A stretch of DNA of 34,280 bases from an uncultured Saprospiraceae bacterium (GCA_937922815.1 CALAJP010000248.1:1-34280), one strand, 5' to 3'; positions 16,901-24,767 are shown, counted from the stretch's first letter. Notes: generated by a model not told the origin, from the sequence alone. Translations and numbers: made by a program.

Positions 16901-19000
16901 AATCACCAATCTACAGCTACTAAAATTGCTTGTAGAAATAGCACGACACGAATACGATGGTACCCCCGTATGTTCTACATCAATCGATTCACCACATGAT
17001 AGAATTAAATCGTTAGGAAAATTAAGATCCGTCAATGCAAGTCTATCTATAATTACTAATTGTTTCTTGGAAAGTTCATTACCCTCTGGGTCAATAGCCG
17101 TCCATACTCTATTAATAACAGTTCCTGATTCGCTTCCGCATAATGTAGAATCAATTTCTTCGGAAGACAAAACGACTGAAAAAGAAGAACAACCTCCATC
17201 AATAGCATAATTCACCAAACGAGAACTGAAAATTATTGTAGCAGTATTAATATTAACTGATCCCTGATTGGTATTCTCAAATACTATTTCCCAAGCACCT
17301 GTTTTCGATGCCGCAAAATGATTAATTTGAGTATTTAGTGTTTCTGGAGAATTTTTAAATACATTTTTAAAGCTTAATTGTATTTCGTTACCTAATGGTA
17401 TATTGTTAAAATTGTAAGTTTCTCCCGAAGGACTGACTAATATAAACTGTTCAACAGAAGCATTTGCTTCTATTTCTATTTTAATATCTTCAATCTTCAA
17501 TCCTTCTTGAATACAATCAACATCAAAAGCAAATACAGAATTAGATGCGTTATTATTTTCAGTTTGCAGCCTACCTACAAATGTGTCTATCGAACTTAGG
17601 TTTTCATTCAAAATATCTTCTACGGTACAATCTAAATGATAATCGTAAACTTCAAAACTGGGAGCCACATCATTATTTATTACAATATTCCCTTCACAAA
17701 GAAGGTCATTAGCTATATTAGTCACTTTGTACGTTAACTGCTGCCCGACTAATTCTGTAGTCATTTGGGTACCAATATTATTTCCGTTTTCATCAAAAAT
17801 GGATACATTATATTCATCTTCGCATATATTATCAGAGTTGTTCTCTAAAACATCTATCAAACCTAATGGTTTGGTACACAAATCATTAAAACTCGACAAA
17901 TTAAAAGACAAATTACTCTTACATTCAAAATAAACAACCGGAGCAGATTCCACTATTACTTTAGAAGATGCTCTCAATTTTTGTCCATCTGAATAGGTGA
18001 TTTCATAAAAAATAGTACTTTCTCCGATAGGCAATGCTATAGGAGTATGTACAGAAACATTATTTACAGGGATTATGGCATTTGGTATGCTCATTTTGAT
18101 TTCGGGCAATTCTTCCGCATTTCCGCCTTCACAATATTCAGGAATAGGAATATATTGATTCGGTATGGTTATCAACTCTTGGTGACAAGCGGTATGGTTT
18201 CTAGTCAACCTGAAATTCCAATCCGTAGCATTTATATGGCAGGGTAAGAATAACGATTCATTCTTATCACTACTAAGCACAAACCCTTTATTGGCAAACT
18301 GACCTTCCGTTATTATACTTCCTCTAAGCGAATCACTAGCAATAATTGACCATTTGGCAGCACTCCAGTTTCCTAAAGTTTCAAATTCATATTTTTTACA
18401 ATTTTCTAAACGAACAGGTATAGACAAATTCATTCCTTTAGAAAAAGATGAATAGTCCCCAACATCAGCACGTTCTATCACATTTCCTACTTCGTCTTTC
18501 AACACCCAGCCCATTTCATTTGTATAGTCGCCTAGATCGACTGAAACTGTATAGTTTTCTCTACCCGAACAAGATTCAGGGCACGTAACTTTAAAAACTC
18601 TATTAATACCCTCGGTAGGTTCTGTTTTTTCCGTAAAAAAACTTCCATCTTGAAAAACAACTTCACCAACAGCATTTCTAATACGATAAGAGTTTTCTGT
18701 ATTATGTCCTCCCGCAGAATAAAATACTTCTACGTAAGATCCTTCTTTTATATCAAAACTTTTCGTTTCAGCCTCGGTACGTAAACCAAACAATGGCAGC
18801 CCAACGCCATCTACTCTCACAAACACAAAACCGCTACCCCATCCGTCACCCGCAGAATCCACCATATCTAAATATAGCTTACAGTTATTACTAACAGTTG
18901 CTGCTGTTGAAGATTGACCAAAAATCGAAAATGAAAATAATAAAATGGCAAGCGTCACAATGGAACGAATCAAGAATTGACTCAAAGTAGAAATGCTCAT
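13946..19000 (-). CDS. Giant exported surface protein: P-domain-like, HYR-like repeats, dockerin, T9SS tail (1684 aa)
   Basis: I choose the ATG at 19000 because a signal peptide follows at once (LAILLFSFSIFGQ); the frame extends 25 codons further up to 19075 without such a signal. Residues 30-220 include an opening motif DSAGDGWGSG found at the start of other surface proteins. About 485-595 resemble a P/Homo B (proprotein convertase P) domain (EQFILVSPSGETY, then GAWEIVFEN). About 600-1280 hold HYR-like modules with paired Cys and phrases such as EREWTIFDLC and RTWKVVHFC. A regulatory-like beta domain sits at about 1290-1345, a dockerin module at 1345-1407 (DVNGTGTISVADVL), then a segment ending IKTGDVNGT, a degenerate cohesin-like region and a type A T9SS tail (VYPNPFYS, ending FVRKLIKD). 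The gene follows PorP on the same strand, across 396 bases with hairpins. Confidence 0.87.
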   Translation of the reverse strand: MSISTLSQFLIRSIVTLAILLFSFSIFGQSSTAATVSNNCKLYLDMVDSAGDGWGSGFVFVRVDGVGLPLFGLRTEAETKSFDIKEGSYVEVFYSAGGHNTENSYRIRNAVGEVVFQDGSFFTEKTEPTEGINRVFKVTCPESCSGRENYTVSVDLGDYTNEMGWVLKDEVGNVIERADVGDYSSFSKGMNLSIPVRLENCKKYEFETLGNWSAAKWSIIASDSLRGSIITEGQFANKGFVLSSDKNESLFLPCHINATDWNFRLTRNHTACHQELITIPNQYIPIPEYCEGGNAEELPEIKMSIPNAIIPVNNVSVHTPIALPIGESTIFYEITYSDGQKLRASSKVIVESAPVVYFECKSNLSFNLSSFNDLCTKPLGLIDVLENNSDNICEDEYNVSIFDENGNNIGTQMTTELVGQQLTYKVTNIANDLLCEGNIVINNDVAPSFEVYDYHLDCTVEDILNENLSSIDTFVGRLQTENNNASNSVFAFDVDCIQEGLKIEDIKIEIEANASVEQFILVSPSGETYNFNNIPLGNEIQLSFKNVFKNSPETLNTQINHFAASKTGAWEIVFENTNQGSVNINTATIIFSSRLVNYAIDGGCSSFSVVLSSEEIDSTLCGSESGTVINRVWTAIDPEGNELSKKQLVIIDRLALTDLNFPNDLILSCGESIDVEHTGVPSYSCRAISTSNFSSCRLVISYVDSEIQTEDGGYFIEREWTIFDLCTSQQVNYNQNLIFVDDTPPVLPTNQVDIFDMNQNCLAKANLFDLFKDECGEIDSIIVDYQIERIDENLHDKHIVLKNGQVLDSLSIGMNEISVKVVDKEGNTAVGNILLNVIDNIEPVVSLKNISIKIGKDGNAVITPTMLNEGSSDNCQIATMQIKRLENECDDTFLNFSPFIKVTCCDIDKDIDVEVRVVDASGNENIENATVSVQKLASADLNCPIDITIQCGEDIDLNNLARFGTLTAASGCDITYKEEIVDERNSCGVGVVYRKFFVAKEEMCQQVISIVDNNKLTIKFPNDTLLASCNADISQLPEPIAINDGCIVPGISYEDRYEESEGEECKRIVRTWKVVHFCQSIGFINESNYGGKQIAHNTYEDDGDGYFQIEQIIRFQDDIAPEISPLNDTLIVFDGDCESDIVLTPILATDNCKENILAYPFPSEFTLNVGDTVRVAYEAIDDCGNISIQVRDVIGKSTALPRPVCVGDLAWKIEGESVEIKPIDLLNLKATFSSCYANNELNYSFSEDLSDTIATYTCEDEGVQVLQVFVTTPSGNQNYCTVEFKIKSCKPSYQIAGTVSSMGGVLMSDIDVELQSDDLMRTITGIEGEYRFEDLPEGDYNLNINIGGNIAKGLTTLDLILIRQHLLGLKTFTDKESILAADVNGTGTISVADVLLVRDAILGKIDSFPRMNLWKTINKKVMLESTADDVLLNYKNEPLSIQNLENDLLDWDVLAIKTGDVNGTNLKKRAGSRSVSTIQVSEVFEDGKYRYSFDFSSLEKMIGFQFSLSGVPSDIDLHSNVLDESHYLLENNKLLISWAEESIQNVSSDSESMLFSIISNQQLNDLSISNEIEAEIYSKSVDDISITNAILKPVASNFVQMDKELTVYPNPFYSEVFVQSNSPINAYELKLYNINGEKIREQKYLNKTAQLTLELAGLQALTQGVYFIEILTPEGVFVRKLIKD

Positions 19001-19061
19001 GTTTTTGTACGGTTTATGGTTGTATTTGTAATGTAAGTTGAATGCTTGTTCAAAGTCCATC

Positions 19062-19101
19062 AAAAAAAAGGACAACTATCAGTCTTGTCCCAATAGTTGT
19101 C
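19062..19101 (-). terminator. Hairpin plus T-run in the leader of the 1684-aa gene (terminator or attenuator)
   Basis: A perfect 9-bp stem (19071-19079 and 19093-19101) is followed on the minus strand by C and eight T residues. It lies about 60-100 bases upstream of the chosen start codon, so transcription entering from upstream must pass it. It may end readthrough from PorP or act as an attenuator. Confidence 0.6.
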
Positions 19102-19328
19102 ATTTCAGATGAAAAAAATTCGTCTGATAATTCGTTTTTGTTTTTGTACTGGGTAAATTAGTGTACTGTTATAGCTATAACAATTGGTAGCTTTTTTGAG
19201 TTCCACCAATCCCCCAATTTTTCATAAAGTTTTGTTCATATCATAAGTGAAGTCATTTAGAAGTTTGTTGGGCTAAGAAATTTTTATAGAATTCCTCCTT
19301 CTAATTCAAAACAATAGTTGTCCTTTTT
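19065..19328. repeat. 15-bp inverted repeats 234 bp apart, with a third partial copy
   Basis: AAAAAGGACAACTAT at 19065-19079 is the exact reverse complement of 19314-19328. A third copy, CAATAGTTGTC, lies at 19091-19101 and matches 19312-19322 directly. The repeats could pair alternatively in RNA. The enclosed segment has no gene and no target-site duplication that I can see. Confidence 0.6.
19168..19181. promoter_or_regulatory. 14-bp perfect palindrome, possible operator
   Basis: GTTATAGCTATAAC lies upstream of the 1684-aa gene. Its half-site TTATAG/CTATAA recurs as a spaced inverted repeat at 24437-24452, upstream of the cohesin-like protein gene. A response regulator gene lies nearby, but binding is only a guess. 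Confidence 0.35.
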
Positions 19329-19348
19329 ATATTTTTTAGTACAACGTT

Positions 19349-19381
19349 AAAACCTATTGGAATAATTAAACAATAGGTTTT
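19349..19381 (-). terminator. Probable terminator after the PorP/SprF gene
   Basis: A perfect 11-bp stem (19349-19359 and 19371-19381) has an 11-base loop and begins 16 bases past the PorP stop. The T tail on the minus strand is short, so efficiency may be moderate. Confidence 0.65.
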
Positions 19382-19396
19382 ATCCGTATTCTTTTT

Positions 19397-20302
19397 TTAA
19401 TTACGTTTTCCGAATTCAAAAGATAAAGTAAATTCGTGAGAACCAGAATTATGTTGCTGAAAATCGCCCATATACAAGTCGTAGCTATAATAAGCAGAAA
19501 AAGCACTAAGCTTTGTCCCTAGCAATATACCAAATTCACCCCCACGGCCTCCTCTGTATGATAATCCTGTGATTAATTTGCTATCTAAAAATTTAGCTTG
19601 AACTGTCGCATCATAAAACATACTTGAATATAAAGCATCTCCCACTAAGACTGAAGGCTCAATAACAACACCTTCTCCCACCTCAAACTCGTGTCCTACA
19701 AAAATATTATAGTTTTGAAATAAAGACCTACTAGCTCCCTCGCTAATATTTTCCAAATCGTTCTGTACAATATTAAGCACAGAAACACCTGCGTATGTAC
19801 CTCCACTATGTTTAGCAAACAAACCAAAAGAAGCATCTGTATTATTTCTTCCCTCGACATAAGCTGCTAATATTTCATCTCCTGCATCCAATACTTGTTC
19901 GTCAAACCTTGTATAAATAGAATTAGGAAGAGTTGTCATTTGAAAACGAGCGTTCACTCCTGCTCCTAAAGTAATTTCATTCAATTGTTGTCTGTAAGCA
20001 AAATTGACCTGAAAGTCTAATCGTGATAACTCACCTATTGTTTCAGAAAAAATACCTGCTCCTACCCCTAATGAATTAGACAACGCTCCATTATAATTAA
20101 TAGAATAATTCCTTGAAGTACCTGCGAAGCCAGCAAAACTCGACCTACCGTTAAGGTTTATATTATGAGCATTATTAAAACCCGTTGCAGCAGGATTTAT
20201 TAACGATGGATTAGTATAGTATAATCTATAGATTCCTTCGTCCTGAGCGCTTAGTTGTGTACTTAACCAAAGCAACACAAAGAATGGTAACCATTTATTC
20301 AT
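19397..20302 (-). CDS. PorP/SprF-family type IX secretion-associated outer-membrane protein
   Basis: A 301-residue protein with a signal peptide (ending TQLSAQ) followed by the hallmark start of the family, YRLYYTNPSLINPAATGF. The rest is a series of alternating beta strands typical of an outer-membrane barrel, ending in an aromatic-rich strand (EFTLSFEFGKRN). In Flavobacterium, SprF is needed for secretion or attachment of the adhesin SprB, and PorP/SprF genes typically sit just downstream of a CHU_C-type partner. Here it follows such a gene by 66 bases. I chose the second ATG (20302), which leaves a better signal peptide than the one at 20308. Confidence 0.92.
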   Translation of the reverse strand: MNKWLPFFVLLWLSTQLSAQDEGIYRLYYTNPSLINPAATGFNNAHNINLNGRSSFAGFAGTSRNYSINYNGALSNSLGVGAGIFSETIGELSRLDFQVNFAYRQQLNEITLGAGVNARFQMTTLPNSIYTRFDEQVLDAGDEILAAYVEGRNNTDASFGLFAKHSGGTYAGVSVLNIVQNDLENISEGASRSLFQNYNIFVGHEFEVGEGVVIEPSVLVGDALYSSMFYDATVQAKFLDSKLITGLSYRGGRGGEFGILLGTKLSAFSAYYSYDLYMGDFQQHNSGSHEFTLSFEFGKRN

Positions 20303-20368
20303 AATCAATATTTTTGTAAATCTTGGGATTCTTAATTAAAGTAATGTTGTAAAGTTAGATGCTAGTTC

Positions 20369-23300
20369 TTAAAAAGCTCTCAGGATATTAAAGTGTCCTT
20401 TAAACTGTTTAGGCGTTCCGCCATCCTGATAGTTAAAGATAAAGAAATAAGTACCTTCATTTAGTAAATTTCCTGTATTATCAACACCTGTCCAATTATT
20501 AGTATAGCCTTCTGTAAAGTACACTTGTTGTCCCCATCTATCATAAACTTCTAATGAGTTCGTAGAACCTACGTTACAGAAAAATCTCAATTCATCATTT
20601 CTTCCATCGCCATTCGGTGTCAACATAGGACTTACTACACTACACTCATTAGCACTCTCTGAAGGAATTTCTACAGTAGGTGTTATTTGACATCCATTAT
20701 TATCCGTAATAATAAGTGAAACTATACCACTTTGTAATTCCTCACAAACCGTTACATTACCACATGCAGAATTCCAAGCAATATCATACGGTGCTGTTCC
20801 CCCTGAAATAGTCACCTCAGCAGTACCGTCATCAACTCCTATAGCTGATGCTGAAGTTATATTAGAAAATGTTGCAGTCATTAATGACGGGTCGTTTAGA
20901 GTAAATGTAGTATCTTTTTGTTCGCCAGAAGCCATATCAAAAACAGTTACCGTTTGCTCTCCCGCTCTTAACTGTGCAGATTCGTTAATTTCTGTAGTTG
21001 TAGACCCCGAAGTTCTACCAGACCAAGTATATGTATAATCTAAATTTGTTGGTTGAACCAAAACTCTTGCTCTACCATCGTTATCTCCCACACAAGAAAT
21101 ATCTGAAATAATCTGAACACCGATGATAGTAAATGCTGCCGCGGGTACTTCTTTCTCTACTATATAGTCAGGAGACCGTAATTGACATCCGTTAGCATCT
21201 GTAATAGTAAGAGTATAAGTACCTTCTTCTAATCCAATCAAGTCTTTCATTGATGAACCATTGCTCCAGTCATAAACAAGCGTTCCTGTTCCTCCTGTTA
21301 CGTTGATGCTAATTTCTCCCGTATTATTAGGCGAAGCATCATTATCAACTACATCACTACTTACAATAGATAAAGCAGTTGGTTCTGTAATTGTTATGTT
21401 TTGAATAGTCTTTTGACCTGTTGCATCTGTAACTTCTGCAGTATATCTTCCTGCACATAAACCAGTAACACTCGCTGTTGTTTGGCTATTAGCATCCGAC
21501 CATAAGTATTGATAAGGAGCAGCTCCTCCTACAGCACTCACTGTAGCAGCACCGTCACACGTACCTGCACAACTTGCGTTATTATTTACAGTAATACTAG
21601 CAACTAAAGGTGCAACTAAAACAAACTCTCTAGATGATGTACAATTATTCGCATCCGTTACCACAACTTCATAAGTATTCTCTGTCAAACTTGTTCTTTC
21701 TGCTCCCGATACACCATCTGTCCAAGAATATGAATATGGTGCTGTTCCTCCTGTTACCGTAGCCGTAATAGTACCGTTTGATTGACCAGGTGCAGGATTA
21801 GAAGTACTTCCGTCGATAGACATCGCCGTTGGTTGCGTAATCGTAAAATCTCTATTAATCTCTGTATTCGCAGCATCTCTCACTGTTAATGAATAATTGC
21901 CCGCAGATAAAGAAGATACATCTTCCGTTTGGTCCCCAGATGACAAGTGTGACCATACATAAGTATATGGAGAAATTCCTCCAGATACACTCACATCAAT
22001 ACTTCCCGTAGATGTTCCATTACAAATAACGTCTGTTTGATCGATAGTACCAAAAACAAGAGGAGAAGCTTCTTCTACTATTGTAACTGCCCCATTAATT
22101 AGATTTAAAGGAGATAATATACCATCACTGTTTGAAGCAATTTCTGGAAAATTACGTGTTGACACATCAAAAGTAAGAGGATATGTTCCCGCATCACCGA
22201 CAGCATCAAAACATAAGTTATACAGTAAACTTTCTTCACTAGCCGAAAATTCTTGTGCTGTTGAAGCTGCAAAAAATACAACTCTTGATACTCCGTTAGA
22301 AGTAGAAACGCCTATTCCCGAAGCTATTCCTGTTGATAAATCCTCTTCCGTAAAAACTAAATCCGTTTCAGAAAAGTTAATTCGGTATGTGGCAGAAACT
22401 ACTTCCGATACATTATTTATCGTTATAGGAACACAAATATTTTCACCTTTTCGTGCCGTAACCTCTCCTATTTTTAATTCTGCTGCTCCATCTACTAAGT
22501 CAGGCTCAGGGATAGCTTCTGTTTCTGTTTCCGAAAAATCAGATGCTGTAGCACTTCCATCAGCCGGTAAATCGTCTCCAAATAATAAGAAATCGTCTGA
22601 AACAATTAAAGAACCTGCTCCTTTAATTCTAAAACAAGCTTGAAATAATCGAGTCGGCTCTATTAAATCATGAGAAGGTGACGAAGTAAATGAAACAGAA
22701 GAGAACTTCAAGAAGTCTTTATCTGTATCACCAAAACTAATAGTCTGTCCATTAGATTCAAAAACATATGCATTTTTAATCTCAATCAACTCTAAACTAT
22801 CTGTATTCCAAGAAAACTCTCCTTCAAAAGCACTAAACCCTCTAAAGTTTTCTACATTAAAGTCGTAACAAATTTCAGTTCCTACATTAAATGTTCCACC
22901 ACCAGTAGCATAGAAACGAGCTTGGTCTTCAGCAATAACTTCTTCTTCTATGGTAAATGGTTCTGCTATAATATTTGAAAAAGTTGCATTTTCAGCTCCA
23001 TCAACTGCTCTTACATATTCACATACAATGCCTTGAGCTTCAAAATCGCCGCCACAACCTAATTCAAAAACTTCGTTACCCGTAGGTTGTTGAATTACCT
23101 TGAAACCCAATGTAACGAATACGTCACCATCAGGTCTAGTAATATTTGTAGAATTAGGATTAGCTCCTAATACTCTAATATAATTCAAGCCTCTATTATT
23201 CACAATAGCAGCGGTTGACACTTGATACCCTGTATAAGTATTCAAATCAAAATTTCCACCTTGATATTCGTAAATAGTGTTATCAAAGAATATATCGAAC

Positions 23301-23473
23301 TGTACACCTGCGTACTCCGTAAAATTCTTTGTAGTCAATGTAATTGTAACATCATCGCCAACAGATAGGTTTGCCTTATCAGACTCTAGTTGAAATTCTA
23401 GATTCTGGGCGGTTGCGTTTTGATAAAAGAAAAGTACTAATAAAGTACTAAGCATTGTAAGATACCTCTTCAT
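20369..23473 (-). CDS. Exported adhesin-like protein: cohesin-like domains, SprB repeats, gliding-type (CHU_C) T9SS tail (1034 aa)
   Basis: The signal peptide ends at QNATAQ. Three cohesin-like beta-sandwich units follow (about residues 24-165, 185-315, 330-465), with the pattern of a 'VxxGDxVxxxxxxxNF' start and 'YAGVQFDIFFDNT' strand. From about 471 to 935 there are about six SprB-type repeats, each built on GSIDVSVSGGISPYTYVW, a 'L.aG.Y.ltV.DA' strand and a trailing TITQPTAMS-like linker. The last 90 residues are a CHU_C / type B sorting domain (SPMLTPNGDGRNDELRF, then EVYDRWGQQVYF and WTGVDNTG). The neighbouring PorP/SprF gene is the expected secretion partner, and the 258-aa cohesin-like gene lies 49 bases upstream. 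The cohesin call is by strand pattern and would need a structure search. Confidence 0.88.
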   Translation of the reverse strand: MKRYLTMLSTLLVLFFYQNATAQNLEFQLESDKANLSVGDDVTITLTTKNFTEYAGVQFDIFFDNTIYEYQGGNFDLNTYTGYQVSTAAIVNNRGLNYIRVLGANPNSTNITRPDGDVFVTLGFKVIQQPTGNEVFELGCGGDFEAQGIVCEYVRAVDGAENATFSNIIAEPFTIEEEVIAEDQARFYATGGGTFNVGTEICYDFNVENFRGFSAFEGEFSWNTDSLELIEIKNAYVFESNGQTISFGDTDKDFLKFSSVSFTSSPSHDLIEPTRLFQACFRIKGAGSLIVSDDFLLFGDDLPADGSATASDFSETETEAIPEPDLVDGAAELKIGEVTARKGENICVPITINNVSEVVSATYRINFSETDLVFTEEDLSTGIASGIGVSTSNGVSRVVFFAASTAQEFSASEESLLYNLCFDAVGDAGTYPLTFDVSTRNFPEIASNSDGILSPLNLINGAVTIVEEASPLVFGTIDQTDVICNGTSTGSIDVSVSGGISPYTYVWSHLSSGDQTEDVSSLSAGNYSLTVRDAANTEINRDFTITQPTAMSIDGSTSNPAPGQSNGTITATVTGGTAPYSYSWTDGVSGAERTSLTENTYEVVVTDANNCTSSREFVLVAPLVASITVNNNASCAGTCDGAATVSAVGGAAPYQYLWSDANSQTTASVTGLCAGRYTAEVTDATGQKTIQNITITEPTALSIVSSDVVDNDASPNNTGEISINVTGGTGTLVYDWSNGSSMKDLIGLEEGTYTLTITDANGCQLRSPDYIVEKEVPAAAFTIIGVQIISDISCVGDNDGRARVLVQPTNLDYTYTWSGRTSGSTTTEINESAQLRAGEQTVTVFDMASGEQKDTTFTLNDPSLMTATFSNITSASAIGVDDGTAEVTISGGTAPYDIAWNSACGNVTVCEELQSGIVSLIITDNNGCQITPTVEIPSESANECSVVSPMLTPNGDGRNDELRFFCNVGSTNSLEVYDRWGQQVYFTEGYTNNWTGVDNTGNLLNEGTYFFIFNYQDGGTPKQFKGHFNILRAF

Positions 23474-23522
23474 AGGATTTTAGGATTTGGGATGATAAAT
23501 TAATATTCAATTTATCATGTTT

Positions 23523-24299
23523 TTAAAGCAAAATAATCTTCTGTATGTTTGACCATCTATTATCAATGGTCGTTTTTAAAAAGTAAGTTCCAATATTTGG
23601 AAAAATATCTTTAGGGATATTTATATAAGTTTGGTTATTACTACTAACAATCGAATCTTGGTAAATAATTCCACCAACTATCGAAAATATTGATATTTTT
23701 ATTTCTTTAGATTGTAAATTACTGATAATTAGTCTCGAATTATTCTGGATAGGATTAGGCCCAAACGTAATTTCTACTTCTTCGCCATCAATATATAGGA
23801 TAGAATTAGGTTTTAGGTCTGTTACACAATCAGGAGTAGCTTCTATGTTTAGCATTTGCCCCGATGGCTGAACAAATTCCGCAAAAAATTGCTGAGAATC
23901 TTCAGGAAAGCAAACATTGGTATTTAAGATAGAAGAATTTAAGATGGTAAAATATGCGGTCATTAATGCCGTGCCATCATCTAAAGTGTGGCTATTACCT
24001 GTATTCCATATAAAACGAAACAATCCTGGTGTTACCTCGTTAAAATTAGTATTCTTTGAAATGTCTGGCACACCGCCAATTTTAATAGAATCTACTTTAA
24101 GCAAACTAGCGTCATATTCCATTCCGAATTGAAAGGCACTTACATCCTCAAAGTTGTTTACTTTATATTCAACTTTAAGCTTGTTACCCTCGGCACTCGA
24201 TTCCTTAAAGATGGTAAGTTGTGCCTGAACAGGCACAACCAACCAACATAGCAAAGCAAAATATAACAGTATCTTTATAGGCGTTTTAAACTGCACCAT
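23523..24299 (-). CDS. Small exported cohesin-like protein with T9SS-type tail (258 aa)
   Basis: The signal peptide ends near VPVQAQ. Residues 27-165 form one cohesin-like domain (FKESSAEGNKLKVEYKVNNF, then AFQFGMEYDASLLKVDSI, later FRFIWNTG and LMTAYFTIL), the same strand order as in the 1034-aa protein. Residues 175-258 look like a type A T9SS sorting domain: FGPNPIQNNSRL, ISIFSIVGGIIYQDS, a GTYFLKTTID strand and a final IQKIILL. It is probably the first gene of a three-gene operon with the 1034-aa adhesin and PorP. It has no dockerin, so it could act as a receptor for dockerin proteins encoded downstream, but this is inferred. Confidence 0.85.
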   Translation of the reverse strand: MVQFKTPIKILLYFALLCWLVVPVQAQLTIFKESSAEGNKLKVEYKVNNFEDVSAFQFGMEYDASLLKVDSIKIGGVPDISKNTNFNEVTPGLFRFIWNTGNSHTLDDGTALMTAYFTILNSSILNTNVCFPEDSQQFFAEFVQPSGQMLNIEATPDCVTDLKPNSILYIDGEEVEITFGPNPIQNNSRLIISNLQSKEIKISIFSIVGGIIYQDSIVSSNNQTYINIPKDIFPNIGTYFLKTTIDNRWSNIQKIILL

Positions 24300-24436
24300 T
24301 TTTGTTTTTTTATGCCTTACACACTTTTGAAAGCAAGAAAAGTGTTATAAGTTTTTTTTGAATGTTGTTCATATTATTACATTCTATAATTGAAAAAACA
24401 AAAAAGTGAAATTACAACATTATTTTATTCAATCAA

Positions 24437-24452
24437 TTATAGACTACTATAA
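24437..24452. promoter_or_regulatory. Spaced inverted repeat TTATAG-N4-CTATAA, possible operator
   Basis: The half-sites match the palindrome at 19168-19181, and ACTACTATAA within it also occurs at 8685-8694. All three lie upstream of surface-protein genes. Base composition makes chance likely. Confidence 0.3.
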
Positions 24453-24653
24453 CTGCAAATTATATAATACGATTGTTATAACTTTAAAAAATAAGGGAAA
24501 GAATTTTAAATTAATAAAATTTAAGATTAGAAATTCCACTCATAAATTAAGTTTTAACATTTATACGATTTAATCAATCTGCACAAAACAAATTGAAAGA
24601 ATTATATACATGTATTAATATTGAAGAAAATGAGAGTAATTTTATTAAGTTGA

Positions 24654-24661
24654 CAAATATA
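24654..24661 (-). promoter_or_regulatory. Candidate -7 box (TATATTTG) for the cohesin/SprB/PorP operon
   Basis: The minus-strand octamer matches TAnnTTTG exactly, about 355 bases before the start codon. No well-placed TTG is seen at -33. Confidence 0.22.
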
Positions 24662-24767
24662 CAATAAATTTAAAAAAAGATGAGCGTTCAGTGTTTGTTT
24701 CGTTCTTCTTTTAATGTTTTTTTAATTCAACAACTACAAATATTGTATTATTCTTGACAAAATAAAA

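Larger units (their letters stand above)
24300..24767. other. AT-rich intergenic region (468 bp) upstream of the cohesin/SprB/PorP operon
   Basis: No gene is evident. It contains an 8-bp hairpin (24321-24328 and 24338-24345) just before the start codon at 24299, an inverted repeat TTATAG-N4-CTATAA at 24437-24452, and a candidate minus-strand -7 box at 24654-24661. It presumably holds the operon promoter and the end of the response regulator transcript. Confidence 0.5.

Noticed and set aside
14344-18247. Several plus-strand open frames of 62-94 codons opposite the 1684-aa gene
   Set aside because: They lack motifs and sit opposite continuous, domain-rich coding sequence.
19001-19075. 25-codon N-terminal extension of the 1684-aa protein
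   Set aside because: It would place a hydrophilic stretch before the signal peptide, and it overlaps the leader hairpin at 19071-19101.
19065-19328. The inverted repeats as ends of a small transposable element (MITE)
   Set aside because: I see no target-site duplication and no second copy elsewhere in the window; the third partial copy inside fits RNA structure better.
20630-22060. The repeated units of the 1034-aa protein as a DNA repeat array or CRISPR
   Set aside because: The similarity is at protein level (SprB repeats of about 75 residues) with diverged DNA; no short identical repeats or spacers are present.
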